From positions 102,354 through 166,353 of the forward strand of contig JAJKFJ010022395.1 of the NCBI GenBank assembly GCA_027382625.1: a DNA stretch of 64,000 bases. The letters are read 5' to 3'. The position numbers and the translations under genes are program-made. Below the pieces are notes generated by a model. That model had not been told where the DNA came from. It worked only from the letters and a program-made list of their open reading frames with translations, and did not search any database. This stretch comes from Tetmemena sp. SeJ-2015. Lineage: Eukaryota; Ciliophora; Spirotrichea; Sporadotrichida; Oxytrichidae. Below, piece after piece: positions 20,501-31,517 of this stretch (position 1 is its first letter; every line of letters begins with the position of its first letter).

Positions 20501-23500
20501 AGTCATCGTGAAGATGAATTTATTTTTAGAGGCTAAAGGCCCAAATGACCCAGGGGAATAAATTAATGTACAGATTTTTAGCAAAAAAAGTAGCAATAAC
20601 ATTCAAAAGATTCAGCTATTTCCTAGCAGTTAAAAAAATCTTTACAACTACGGGAAGCTGCTTCCAAGTTAGGAAGAGGGTTAAATGCAGGAGATATGCG
20701 TGACAGACAACTCTCACCAACTTTCCCACGCTAATAAAAACTATTTCGTCTCAGATGAGTAGTTATTTTAATATTATTTTTGAGTCTGCGACAAATAACA
20801 ACGAAGAGGTTATTTCGGGAGATTATGTGGAATAACACCCTCTGCTCTTCTAAACAGTTAATGAAGGGCATCTCGAAGAAGGAAGGAAAATGAATGACCA
20901 TTTGAGGTAAACTTATAATAATTTATTAACAATAGAGTGATACCCATTTTTGCGTTTACATTCAAAAAGATACTTACTCAAGCAATGGTTCACCGGATAT
21001 TATAGTTTGATATTATTGTGAGAGCGCCCGAGGAAGAGAATTCCTCAGAAAAAGGTACAATATACAAAACTAGCACATTTTAATTTAAAGCAATGTAGAA
21101 GTAGTTCATAAAGGCAAGAGAAGTAAAAACCACTACCAATCCTCTACTTTTAAAAACATGAACAATGAAGAATAGAAAATGGTAAATTAGCCTGCTTAAT
21201 CAATTACTCCTTCCCAGAGGTTGAAGATCTATCCTTATTTTAATTTCTCATTTTCTTAAAGACCTACACTTATAATAGAGGTTTAAATAACAGGCCTCCA
21301 ACCTCACAGAGCGGGATGCAAACAGATCAGAGCTTTTAATCGATCTAATTTTAAACGAATTAGCATTAACACAGAATGCTCACAAATTAGGGCAGCTCTG
21401 GAAAGTCTGGGAAGCTCTCAAGTTAGCTTCATAAATAGCAGTCTACGTTAACATAGTCCTTCTATTCACAGTCTAATTCAAATACAGTTAGCAGTAAAGA
21501 CTATATCATCTAAGTTTAATTTAAGTAATGGATGATTCAGCCTCTTATAAACCTAAAGTAGTAGGAACTTTAAATTTTTCCCATTTAAAGAACCAAAGCC
21601 TTCCAGAAGAAATATACAGACAATTCCTCTAGGAGAAGACAAATGATAAGAGTGCATAGAACTGTCATGTCAAATGAGGTAAATTCTATAGTAAACGAGT
21701 AGAGTGTGAACACTATCACCATACAGAATCCTTAGCAATTCAAATAGAAGCAGCTATTTCAACTAATAAATAACGTGCTAGTGCCAGTTAGTAATATCAA
21801 GCTCAAAAATAAGAGAGATAATTAGACTACGAGTTAAGTTACTTTGCCGCTTTGTGGTACTGGTGACTTATAAGGCATGAGTTAGGAGCCTTACACATAG
21901 AAATTGTCTCTGAAAAAGGAATCTCTCACGAATATCATTAGCAACTAATAGACTATAAAGAGGATTAAGACGATAAAGGAAGTTAACGAGGAGGCGTATC
22001 TTAGGTCAGACAATACAAACACAGAATCTCAACTCCATGAAGAAAATAAAGACAGCAAAGAGTTGCTCAGCTAGACAATTAATTCTACCAAAGAAGAAAA
22101 TCAGCCTTCTCAATCGAACTTGCTATCTCTATTCAGGATTGGTTAGGATGAAATTTTTTATTTACGCAATCTCACAGCCACCTTCTCCGACGATCAAGCT
22201 TTAAATTAAAGGAGGGCTCGGAGGCTCACATAGCTATTTTTGCTTATATAGTCCAACGAGATTGAAAGATTAAAAGCTTGCGGAATTAACTTTGAGACCA
22301 TAGAAGAATTCAGACGACAAAAAATAACTGCATTATTAATTTCCTTTTATAAAATAAGTAAGCATCCAGTTGCCAAATAAGCCACCCCTTAATCCATACC
22401 AAAAGCTCAAAAGCATAGAATAAGAAATAATCAATATATCTCGAACCAAGAACACAATTTAAAATTTATAGTGGAAATATTATAAAAAGAACATGATAGC
22501 CATGATTAGAAAAAAGAATGAAGAGATGGTGAGTATGGAAAGGACGAGAAAGTAAAAGGATCATACTCCTTTCTCCCAATAAGAGCTAGATGAGTTTTTA
22601 GGAGTCCCTCGTCAGTATTCTAAAAAGAAACTAGTAAGGTAGGATTCGGGAACGTTAGAAAAATAAGCAACTTGAGGATATTTTTATTCAACTCCGGCAT
22701 TTGGAGGAGTGGGAGGGATTGTTATTCCGATATTAAACAATAATCTCACTACTTAGATACTTAGAAAATTTATTAAATAAGTATCATAAAATATTAGATA
22801 GACTACGGCAAGCAAGATACTTTGTCTGCCAATAAGTATCCCAATGATATTTTATTTGAAACACCCAAACCATACCAAAACTCTCAAAGAGCAGCATTGT
22901 ATATTTTAAGTTTTCATACCTTAAGATTCGTAAGAAGAACTCAATTGAATCGAAAGGAACTCCTCATAGCTAAATGAAAATTAAGAGACACAACTTGAAC
23001 ATGCAAGAATACTTCTTTAATATTTCATTATAATTGCTTCATCAAATTTTTAGAATTGATAGCTCGAAGGCAAAAAGAGATAGTCGATAATAGCAGCAAA
23101 AGTACTTTTAGAGTAAATTACTAAATGGCATAGCAGCTATACATACTAATATTTTTCTAAAGCATTCTTTTAAGTCTTCTTTCCGGTCTGAATTCGAAAG
23201 TAGCATAAGCCGAGGTGCTGATGAATCCTTTGAAGGAGTTTCTTACTTTATAGAAGATGACTAATACTATGACGAGGAAGATGATGAGCCAGGTGAGTAT
23301 GACGGTGAAGAAGAGGGAGAAGAGTAAAAGATGAACATTTCAATTGGGAGTGTGGATTCTTCAGAAATGCTCAAGCAAACGGAGACTCACAATATTCTCA
23401 ATAAACTGTAAAGAGTGGGCACAGAGCACTAAGTCAATCATTCCAAAAATATGGTCAATCAGTCAAACATGAGCCTTGAGACCACTGTTTGTAAGAAAAC

Positions 23501-25767
23501 TATTTTATTTGATCTACTTTTAGAGGTACACCCGATATAGAAGCTTGCTCAGAATCTTAAGGACAGCCAAAATACGCAACCTAGGCATTTCAGATTGAGG
23601 GGACTCAGCTCTCAACAATCATCCATTAAATCCACTGAGAGGAACTTATATTTATTACTACAAGGGCAATTTAATCTAAAGTCAAAACACCTCACTAGCG
23701 GGTCAGTTTAATAACTTCGACTATCCTCAGCAGCCAAATTATTATTCTTCAAACAGAAAGGCTTCAAATCTAAGTCTTGAAAATGATAGAGCTGAAAAGT
23801 CGCCCACAATTCATTTCATAAAGGCAAATGGGCAAAATGAGGATGCACCGACTATGAAAAATCCTGCATCTTCTAATATTTTAGAACAGCCTAGGCTAAA
23901 TAATGATCTATAAAGTGCTTCGAGCTAGGCTAAGCTAGGTCTAAGTACTGACGTTAACCAGTCGTATCTGCAATCTCCTTTCGACTTAATTAGTCAAAAG
24001 AATTCGCAAACTCCCTTCTAATGCAGCTAGTCCTTCAAATAGTTAAAAGTTATTTGTGAAGAGGAATTTTTAATTTAAAATTTAGAAATAAAATTAATTA
24101 GAGCTATGGAGCAAAAATTATGTGACTAATTGCTTTAAAATTATTAATTAAAAATTATTTAAATTATAGTGTGATTAACGATTCTCCAAGGCAAGAAGGA
24201 ATGAGATTGATTATTTTTATCTCCTTACAAAAGTGTGTCTCAAATGAATCTCTAATCATTTACGAATATACTAGAGAAGCCATCTTCTAATAATTTGCTA
24301 GTAGCTTCGTAAAGACGCCGCCAATGCTTCGCTGCTTACTCCAGAGAATTTATCTCTACTGGATGATCCCTATAAAGATAGGAAAATTGGGCCTCGAAGT
24401 ATCACAACTAACAGTGTAATATCAACTAGAAAGAATGGGAAAAAGAAAATTAATCAATACGTTCATCCAAAGAGAACTTGGCTCTTAATTCAAATAGCAA
24501 TTAATAGTGTATTTAATACGAAATTCATAATTACTGTTTTAAATCATTTTTAATTAAATTGATATCATCAATTTAAATCTACTTTTAAAGATAAAAACTT
24601 TTTATATATAATGCTCGTAAGATTATTCCATTTCAAGATTATTTTAGGGGAAATTTCGCGAAAGTGTTCGAATGCTTGAATGAAAATGACAATAAATACT
24701 ATGCTGTCAAAATCATCAAGAAGAATAAACTCAAGAGGCAGTTCTAATTTTCAAAGAAGAAAGCAGAGACATTTTTGGAAACTGAAATGGCTATCCTCAA
24801 AAAGCTTGTAAGACATTTAAAAGAATTTTGTTTATCATTAATTATAGGATCATCCAAATGTGGTGGCACTCTATGAAATTATGAACGATTAAGAAAACGA
24901 CAAACTTTACTTTGTGACAGAGCTTATGCAAGGAGGTAGTTTAGCCTCTAAAATATTTGGCAAAATTTAAATCAGTGAAGATGATATGAGGCGTTATTTT
25001 AGAGATCTACTTTGCGCACTAGAATATTGTCACGATATAGCCTAAGTCATTCATCACTAATTTAATCTCAAATATATTTTCATAGAGACATAAAGCCTGA
25101 AAATATATTGATAGATGAGTTCAACCATGTGAGACTGGCTGATTTCGGTGTTAGTACGATTATGAATAATGGTGATGATTTCATCAATTCATTTTTTATC
25201 TTGCTTTTTTAAATAACAAGGCAGGATCGCATTTTTACTTCGCTCCTGAAATTATAAAGAGCTCAACCTATAGAGGCAGACCAATTGATATTTGGGCTTG
25301 TGGAATTACTCTCTATCAAATGCTGACTAAGAAAATGCCATTCATGTCATCAAGTGTTTAAGAATTACACAATAAGGTCCTCAACGAAGAACCAGATTAC
25401 TCTACGATCACAAATCCATTGATTTAAACTATTAAAGAATTTATAAGATTTTGGACTTAATGACAAAAATTTTAGAGAAGGATTGGACTATTTTCATTTA
25501 GCATATTAATATTTTAATTCTTATTTAAAATACTGAATTAATAGAAGACCGACGATAGAGCAACTTAAAGAGCATCCATGGGTAACTAATGAAGGAAAGG
25601 AGCCAATGCCTAAATTTAACTTGTTTTAATTGGCTGGAAAGAAGATAGTAATAACAGAGAAAGATCTCAAGCAGGTATTCACAAGGGTAGTCAAGATGAC
25701 GAGAGTTTTATTTATTTTAAAAGTCATAAACTAATTCAGGAATAGCAGCCACTCTCCCTTCAGATGA
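17501..25767 (+). CDS. Kinase A: long Ser/Thr kinase with lipid-anchor N-terminus and low-complexity extension
   Basis: Starts at ATG 17,501 with [14 protein letters not shown]: Gly2 fits N-myristoylation and the nearby Cys cluster fits palmitoylation. A very long Ser/Asn/Gln-rich region follows, with clean frames at about 19,850-20,545, 20,550-20,800, 21,250-22,520 and 23,190-24,050. It includes [15 protein letters not shown] and an acidic run near 23,240-23,330. The C-terminal kinase domain shows [62 protein letters not shown] and EHPWVTNEG, then [11 protein letters not shown] and a HSPFR tail to TGA 25,765-25,767. The kinase resembles CAMK-type enzymes. Introns are at 24,617-24,647 and 24,808-24,847; IESs are listed separately. 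Membrane-tethered signalling kinase, inferred. A diverged copy lies about 14 kb downstream. Confidence 0.75.
24485..24616. other. 132-bp IES in kinase A, pointer GCTC
   Basis: GCTC at 24,481-24,484 and 24,613-24,616. Its excision brings ...ELGS directly against the 5' splice site at 24,617. After splicing, LGSGNFAKV, the glycine loop, is restored. Confidence 0.75.
24617..24647 (+). other. 31-nt intron in kinase A glycine loop
   Basis: GTAAGA...TTTTAG. Splicing gives LGS-GNFAKV in phase. Kinase B has an intron at the homologous codon (38,681-38,715), so this intron predates the duplication. Confidence 0.8.
24808..24847 (+). other. 40-nt intron in kinase A between AILKKL and DHPNV
   Basis: GTAAGA...TATAG between complete codons. 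I see no pointer-like repeat at its ends. Kinase B has a 17-bp IES, not an intron, at the equivalent codon boundary. Confidence 0.75.
25055..25083. other. IES in kinase A catalytic loop, pointer TTCAT
   Basis: TTCAT at 25,050-25,054 and 25,079-25,083. Excising 29 bp restores [13 protein letters not shown]. Confidence 0.9.
25198..25216. other. 19-bp IES in kinase A activation segment, pointer AA
   Basis: AA at 25,196-25,197 and 25,215-25,216. Excision gives [17 protein letters not shown]. The two-base pointer is short, but the frame restoration is exact. Confidence 0.7.
25493..25539. other. IES in kinase A, pointer ATT
   Basis: ATT at 25,490-25,492 and 25,537-25,539. Excision of 47 bp restores [18 protein letters not shown] (kinase subdomain XI). 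Confidence 0.8.
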
Positions 25768-26185
25768 ATAAATTGAACAAATAAATCTTGCAATAATCTT
25801 TTATGATTGTAAAGTATATTTAAAACACAATTCTAAACCCCAAATAGTTTAAAATTCTCATATATCCGACTCTATTTCACAATTCTTTATAAAATAAATT
25901 TTTACTTGCTCCTTTAGAGATTTAAAATTTTTAAATGCTCATAAATCTTTTTAGATTTTGAAAGATTCCTATTCCTCCTCCATATTTATGGAGAAAAGAG
26001 TTAAGTTGAAATAAAGTTTGAACTATTTATTTGAATGAGTGAATCACTATTTAATTTAGTCAGTTATATCCCAAATAGTTAGCGACTCGTTAGTGAAATA
26101 AATTAATAAATTTATCAAATTATTCTCTATATTCCATTCTCAATTTATCTAAAGTAAAAATGCAATCATTATTTATAATGAAGTA

Positions 26186-26512
26186 ATGGGCTGCTAATCT
26201 ACAAAGTCGATATAGCTATAACAATAAGGCAACAACCTCTTCTCATATATTAAGAATCAAAGCGAGCAATAAAATACATTTACTCTGTAAATTATATTTG
26301 TTTAGAAACTGGAAACTATCTTGAGAAAAGAAATAAATTCGTTTTTTCTATATTCCCTTTGTCTTTAAAAATTATTTAATTATTGATATTGGTGGAATCC
26401 ATCAGGAATATAGGAATTTTTCCTTATATTTAGTAAGGCAGAAGAAATAGATATGCTTCAATCTTCCTATCAATTAAAGATTTTAGAAGAGCAGGTTAGA
26501 AAGATATAATGA
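26186..26512 (+). CDS. Small lipid-anchored protein, MGCQSTKS N-terminus
   Basis: ATG 26,186 opens MGCQSTKSIQLQQQG, again a Gly2/Cys3 dual-acylation type N-terminus. The gene ends with a charged helical tail (KAEEIDMLQSSYQLKILEEQV) at TGA 26,510-26,512. Between the two, about 26,290-26,430, the frame is interrupted; a GTAAAT...TTTAG segment near 26,288 could be an intron and the rest an IES. The whole protein would be roughly 60-90 residues. No known family; the tail may form a short coiled coil. It lies 420 bp after kinase A. Confidence 0.45.
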
Positions 26513-26701
26513 TGTGAAATATAAATAGTAATATTGATGAACTTAACAAGCAAGAATAAAAATTAATTTTTTTCTAATTTTATTTTATCTCAGTCTGTAT
26601 TAGTTTTACGTTTGTAAAGTTTATAATATAAACAAGCAACACACTTTCTACCCAAACGAACTGCCCAAGCATATTTGATTAACTCTCATAGCGACAACTA
26701 A

Positions 26702-28924
26702 ATGGGTTGCACATCATCTTCCTCTATATCTTCCAGAACATAACAAATTTAATCTAAGAAGCCATTTTAATATGGGAAAGTGAAAGTTGAACACTTATTT
26801 TGCTATTCCTTTTATATTTGTTTGTATGATGAACAGGATTAGACTTTCTTTTTCTAAGTGAGTCGCGGCTAAGATAAAATAGCATTTATTTTGAAGAATT
26901 TTTTAATTGTTAGATAAATTATCAGAAAAGGCTTCTCTCAGGTTTGAGAAGTACTTCGACCAGATCGTCCAAACCATCCAAAGAAAGGAGACAGTTACCA
27001 AGACTAAGAGAAAGACCAAAGGCTTTATTATATCTTAGCTTGAGACACACTGATAGAAAACATCAGTAGGATTTTTAATAAGTCTCTGCTGCTTCCATTC
27101 TTCCTTCTCTATACGATATACCTACACCAGAGCCAAATCCCCAGAATTACTTTCAACATTAACATTCTCCAGAAAGAAAACGAGTCCCAAGGTAGCTCAG
27201 AAGACCAGAAGCAATTTATAATTAAAATTACGATAGAGCGAGAATAGTACCCATCTTTAATTAAACTCACTAGTCAGAGCAAAAGAATATCAATAGAGAC
27301 AAATATGAGTCCTGCAAATCCAGGTGAGTTGTACTCTGAACTTACTAAGAAAATTGAAAGAAAATATAATCTATAAAATATACTCCCAAACAAATTTATA
27401 TAAATATTGCTTACTCTCATAAAAGATGTTTTATTTTCTCATTTTTAATAACTTGCAGATTAAATTAGAATTTAATTATTTATGGTAACATGAATTTGAA
27501 TTTTGTAATTGATAAAAAGTTCAAAAGAAGAGTAGACATCTTTAATTCTCTATTATGATGATTTAATCACAAAGTGTTAAATAAATTGACATTAATTAAT
27601 TGGAAAAAATGTAACAGATTTTAAAATATAAGTTGAGGAAGAGCACGATTTAGTCATCGAATTCTAAAGCTAACGGAGTTGTTTCCAATGGAAACTAATA
27701 AACTCCCCATAGAATCTCAAACTAATCATCTTCCATTCCTATATAAAATTTAGAACTTTCGGACTACATTTCCGATTATAACCTAATTAACGCAAGAGAT
27801 AGCGGAGTTAGTGAAATGAAGATCTATAGACTAATTTTTCAATTAACATAAGTTGCTGAAATAAGCATGAGTCCTAGTCTTAAATACTAGTATAAATGAG
27901 TCTCTTTAAATAAAGGAGAAAGACTGGCTTATTACTAAACATATCATATCCCCGCTTTTTCTTTTTAAAGGCAAATATTTTTAGAACTTAGCTATTAAAA
28001 TATTTAAGGATCTATTTTCCCCACAACTCATTATCAAATGAGCATTTTATCATTAAATAAATTTCTAAGAAAGAATTGATGCAGATGGAAAGAATGAAGA
28101 GACTCAAGCAATTAGACATAAATTGTAATTTAAATTTGCCATGCGATGCAGGAAGTTAGTACTTTTGATTTCTCGGTTAGGCATCTTCAATCTCAAATTA
28201 TAATGTTAATATGTCATAAAAAACAAATATAAGAACAAGATAAATAATCTCATTTAACACAGTCGTTGGATGCAATTCAATCATTTTGTCTATATTTAAA
28301 CATGATGCAAGTGCGGATCAACGTGTATAAAAAGAGCAACTAGCAATTAAAATGGTATACCCAAGTGATTCTGAGTGTTGTGATCCACCAAAGGGAACTT
28401 AAAACCACTTTAGCTTCAACACACCGCACCAGTTACTCACCCCTAACTCCAACAAACCATAAGAGATACACTAAAATTACTTAGGCGAGAGACCTTATCC
28501 CTCTTAGCTTTCCACAGCATTCACTCACCAAAACACATCAAATATGAATAACTGCTTCTCGCTCGAAGAAATCGAGGATTTATAAAGTTAGTTTATTCAA
28601 TCTAAGCAGGAAAGGGCTATCCAGGCACATACTTCGATAATCGGTGGTGATACGCCTTTGGAATAATAGGAAAATGAGTAGCCCATTTTCAGAAAAAAAT
28701 CTAGCTCAAACGTATTCAGCAAACTTCCTTATTTATACAAAATCATTGCTCTTTAAAAGGCATTAAATTTTTATAGTTTTTGCAAGGTAGCAAGATACAA
28801 TCTTTAATTTTTAGATAATGAGGAAAGCGTAGACTACGTGGCAAGCAGAAAAGTCTCGGAGATAGTTATCTTATTTTAGATTGAAAAGAGCATACACGAT
28901 ATAATATTTGAGGATGAAGATTGA
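26702..28924 (+). CDS. Gene C: unrecognised lipid-anchored protein
   Basis: ATG 26,702 starts MGCTSSSSISSRTQQ (dual acylation signal likely). A 40-bp IES (26,879-26,918) interrupts QVSRGQDK / LSEKASLRFEKYFDQ. Coding segments follow at about 26,920-27,400 (ITFNINILQKENESQG, then ITIEREQYPSLIKLT), about 27,520-27,900, 27,890-28,030, 28,050-28,150 and a long clean frame 28,170-28,924 ending at TGA 28,922-28,924 (acidic end IHDIIFEDED). One-base frame jumps link several pieces. No catalytic motif is evident; composition is polar with a Ser/Asn-rich middle. The gene at 40,217 shares the N-terminus and the QVxRxQDK...FEKY motif, so it is the paralogue in the second duplicated unit. Confidence 0.5.
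26879..26918. other. IES in gene C, pointer GATAAA
   Basis: GATAAA at 26,873-26,878 and 26,913-26,918. Excision of 40 bp gives SRGQDKLSEKASLRFEKY, which aligns with NRNQDKLDKKTEAQFEKY in the paralogue at 40,217. Confidence 0.85.
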
Positions 28925-29138
28925 CTACAGTTACTCTCCTTCTTCTTCTAGTTTATAATAAATCAGTAATATTAAAGCCTCATATACCATTTAATAATAT
29001 TGACAGCTATTATGATAAAATAGAGAACTAATTATTTAACTGAATAGTTTCACTATGATGAATTTGTAATTGATAAGCGAGCAATAATCTCTTGATTAGA
29101 GCAAATCACTAAACAATTCGCATGTAACTCGCACCCCC

Positions 29139-30005
29139 ATGATGTCTTTTAAAAAGTCCACCAAAGAAAGAGGGCCGAAAAGGTAAGAGTCCCTAGTTTC
29201 GGCTGCTACTTTGAACTAAACAGCAAGAGGCGAACAACTTACAATAAACCTTGACATCAATTAAATAGTGGCTTGTGATATCATTATTCTTAAATATTTC
29301 CTCATTTTGCTTAGTTTACTAAGATATGGTAAATGTTACAAAGACGAGGAGAAGTAAAAATAAGAATGCAGAGGAGAGAAACTAGTATGTAATTATATTA
29401 AAAAGTTAAACAGAGGCACCTCCCATGCTCAGAATCACAAAACTGAAAAGTAAAAAAGCCTCAAAGTAAAAGCTAGTGCTAAACAATAAAATAAGCGAAA
29501 GCGAATTCCAGATCAGGGAACTCAGTAAACTTACATGGAGCCTGCAAAGCGAAATAATTAACAAGAGAGCATAATTGATTCGGTAAAGGACTCTCCAAAT
29601 ATATCTCCTCAACCCAGAAGGCTTCTTGATAGCAAGAAGAACTCTAACTATTCTTTTTTCAATTTAATATTTAAATAGGACTATTCTTCAGATTACTCCA
29701 AGTACAGAGAGTCTCCAAGTAATAGCAGTGATAAGAGGTCCCATAGCTCAAACGCTTAAGAAGAGAAAATCTAAAAATAGTAGATTTTAAACATTAACTA
29801 CGAATTAAACAAGTCACTATTTTAGCAAACAGCATGTCTTCCTAATCTCAATATAAACCTCTCTAGAAAATCTTCAGATAGAGATGAGTTTAAATTTGTT
29901 TATTATTTTTAATTGAGAGATGATTCGCGGTCACAAGGAGTGGCTCTAAGAGAGCAATCTAATTTAATTTTGCTTACAATAGATATAAACAGACAGTCAA
30001 CTTGA
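29139..30005 (+). CDS. Gene D: unrecognised basic Ser-rich protein
   Basis: Single uninterrupted Gln-code frame from ATG 29,139 (MMSFKKSTKERGPKR) to TGA 30,003-30,005, about 288 codons. Composition is basic and Ser/Asn/Gln-rich (for example DYSSDYSKYRESPSNSSDKR), with a hydrophobic stretch near residues 50-65 (CDIIILKYFLILLSLL) that could span a membrane. No IES or intron is obvious. I recognise no domain. It lies between the two kinase units and I see no second copy at the +14 kb position. Confidence 0.5.
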
Positions 30006-30302
30006 AAGCTAATTAATATATTTATCTTTAGTTAAATATAATTGAAATATTTATTCATTAAATTTTTCCGAATACTTTTTAGCAATTTATTATGTTTGTT
30101 TTAAGTTTAAATTAATTTTGTCCAGAATAATTTGAATTAAAATTTTATTGAAAATTAAAAAAATAAATTCGGTTCCCTAAATATGAAAAAATTGCATCTT
30201 TGAACTTTGAAAACAAATAGTAAAAATCAATAATAATTTAATGGTATATTAACTTTTATTTATTTATTAAATAAAGCAGGCCTAATAAACTAAAAACTGT
30301 AT

Positions 30303-31055
30303 TTAAGAATAAGTTTGAGAGAAAGTAACCGATCGATACGGAGCAGCCCTCAATTAAGCCAGATAGTAAATTTAAAATTAATCTTTAAACCAAGAACTGA
30401 GTCATTAAATTTTATTTAACACTCTTTCGAAGAGAGTAAACTAAAATGATAAAATCATCTAAATCTAAAAGTCTAAAACTAATCCATTCGCTCATGATGA
30501 AGAATCACTAAGATTATGGGAAGTTGAGCAAGACTTCATTTCCCTGGACCAGTCAATGGCTGTTCATTAATTGAAATAACAGGAGGAGAAGCTAACTCAA
30601 ATAGTTGATTAAATTCCAGAGTTCGAAGATCTGAGAGAGGAAGATTTTGAAAGTGAAGACTTTGAGAGAGCTTAGTAAAAAAGTAAAAAAGGTTCTATTA
30701 AATAGCAAGAACTCAATTTATTTACCGATGAAAATCAAAGCAGCGTTTCTGAGATCGAATCTGATGACTTAGAGTATATATTTTTAAATTAATTTTATTT
30801 TGACTCAGTTCTTCCAAAGCTTAATGAAAAGCAGATCGTAAATAGTTTTATAATAAATTTTTGAATCGGAAAGCAATAGATAAGTAGGTAGAAGAACAAG
30901 CTTAAAACTTGGGAAGTGAAAGAATAACATACTCAAATCAAGCATTCTAAGAATAAAAAAGTCAGAAATCCCAAATGAACTAGTAATCTAACCTTATATA
31001 CAAATTTAAGCTTTTATCTTTAAATGCTACAAGTAGTTTACTTCTGCTTCTGTGA
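30303..31055 (+). CDS. Gene E: unrecognised acidic protein upstream of kinase B
   Basis: Plus-strand frames at 30,320-30,405, 30,470-30,862 (DEESLRLWEVEQDFISLDQ ... FEDLREEDFESEDFERAQ, strongly acidic) and about 30,870-31,055, ending at TGA 31,053-31,055. The start is not resolved: the nearest ATG, 30,446, is in another frame, and an AT-rich insert is likely at about 30,400-30,465. No known domain; highly charged, probably disordered. It holds the same place relative to kinase B as the 15,037-16,969 gene does to kinase A, but I could not show that they are homologous. Confidence 0.4.
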
Positions 31056-31517
31056 TGGACAATTTTATAGTTTTTAATATAAATAATTTAGCAGAGCAGG
31101 TATTTTCATTCCGTATAGAAATCAATCAAATTTGGAAGGTGCTACTTAAGAATTATATCCACAGAAATATACGTAATTAAGTTTCACATAGCAAAGTTAA
31201 TCTCAAAGTAAATATTAATAATAATTATGAGTTAAGCATTTTCAGTAGCAGTGGTGATTATCCATTACAACTATCGCCTTAATATATATACGGAGAATAA
31301 ATTTACTCTTTTCAGCATAGGATTCAAAAAGAACAACAAGTATTTAATTTAAATCTTTTGATGTCGTCTGTCTTACATTGGTTTTAATAAAAAGGGAATT
31401 ATGGAATGAAACTTTATCCTGCTGTGTGGTAATATATGTAATAGTTTGCTTGATTAAGAAGAATGGTATTGGCATTAAAAGAATATTAATAGTTATAATA
31501 AAAAGTTAAGTAGCCTG

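Noticed and set aside
22640..22720. TGA followed in frame by [14 protein letters not shown] in kinase A, possible readthrough
   Set aside because: The neighbourhood has several frame jumps, so a base error or IES junction explains it as well; not enough to claim readthrough.
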